From NCBI GenBank assembly GCA_021738385.1, contig JAIPCF010000016.1, positions 1 through 41,965 of the forward strand: a stretch of DNA of 41,965 nt. The letters run 5' to 3'. Below the pieces are notes generated by a model. The model was not told the DNA's origin, did no database searches, and saw only the letters and a list, made by a program, of their open reading frames with translations. The position numbers were made by a program, and so were the translations under genes. Shown here in pieces: positions 41,813 to 41,965 of this stretch (position 1 is its first letter; every line of letters starts with the position of its first letter). Source of the stretch: Sulfuritalea sp. GTDB lineage: Bacteria; Pseudomonadota; Gammaproteobacteria; Burkholderiales; Rhodocyclaceae.

Positions 41813-41965
41813 ATGTCCCGTTTCGGTCCCCTGATTCGCGTCTTTGGCGCACTGCTGATCGGCTTTTCGCTATGCCTGGCAGTGCCCATGGCACTTTCCT
41901 GGTATCTGCAGGACGGCGCACATGAGGCATTCGACGAGGCCTTTGCGCTGGCCTTGGTGACCGGT
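41813..41965 (+). CDS. trkH: Trk potassium transporter TrkH, N-terminal part
   Basis: The first 51 codons, running off the window. SRFGPLIRVFGALLIGFSLC and LAVPMALSWYLQDGAHEAF form the first membrane helix and loop typical of TrkH. It follows trkA after 12 nt. The rest cannot be assessed. Confidence 0.82.
   Translation, partial: MSRFGPLIRVFGALLIGFSLCLAVPMALSWYLQDGAHEAFDEAFALALVTG

Noticed and set aside
1-41965. CRISPR array
   Set aside because: The repeats found are dispersed singly over kilobases and lie within genes; there is no regular repeat-spacer spacing.

Overview
The window is a 42-kb piece of a GC-rich proteobacterial chromosome, most likely a betaproteobacterium of the Rhodocyclales/Sterolibacteriaceae kind. 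The pointers are the gene order def-fmt-rsmB-DUF4390-ntrY-ntrX-trkA-trkH, the dprA-smg pair next to a LysM protein, a MutT-ThiE fusion next to a DUF815 ATPase and yacG, and an acyl-CoA-rich catabolic complement. The taxonomic call is inference from synteny. I saw no tRNA, rRNA, CRISPR array or intact insertion sequence.

Layout. 1-6900: a fatty-acyl-CoA block (bifunctional hydratase/dehydrogenase plus YciA-type thioesterase), a periplasmic FKBP isomerase, metK, a zinc alcohol dehydrogenase, an NlpC/P60 lipoprotein and a bacteriohemerythrin. 7100-9630: two small coiled-coil proteins sharing a C-terminal tail, then an unusual regulator that joins a CRP/FNR protein to two NarX/PilJ-type sensor repeats and sits behind a perfect FNR box. 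9970-14120: an accessory patch with a Fic enzyme behind a repeated half-site operator, a DUF3883 protein, a frameshifted DUF2786 gene with its usual-looking partner, and a ParDE toxin-antitoxin pair. 14200-19080: an ammonium transporter with a sigma-54 promoter and two NtrC boxes, MltA, a DUF815 ATPase, MutT-ThiE and YacG. 19200-28090: a KamA-like radical SAM protein, an enoyl-CoA hydratase/NDP-forming acyl-CoA synthetase/enoyl-CoA hydratase operon and a TAXI-TRAP transporter; together they separate yacG from zapD, which are usually neighbours. 28320-41965: zapD, smg, dprA and the LysM protein on the minus strand, then def-fmt, a MerR regulator divergent from a transglutaminase-like gene, rsmB-DUF4390-ntrYX, trkA and the start of trkH.

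How the genes work together. The TRAP transporter, acyl-CoA synthetase and hydratases look like an uptake-and-activation route for an unknown organic acid, with the first operon supplying general beta-oxidation steps. The amt control region ties ammonium uptake to NtrC, and the CRP/FNR-NarX-like fusion suggests nitrate or nitrite sensing by a soluble transcription factor under anaerobic control.

The least expected signals are that fusion regulator and a 26-bp interspersed repeat (core CCAGCGCCGACTTTT preceded by CGCCGT) present in at least seven places, four of them inside protein-coding genes. Two further hairpin repeat families are also present.
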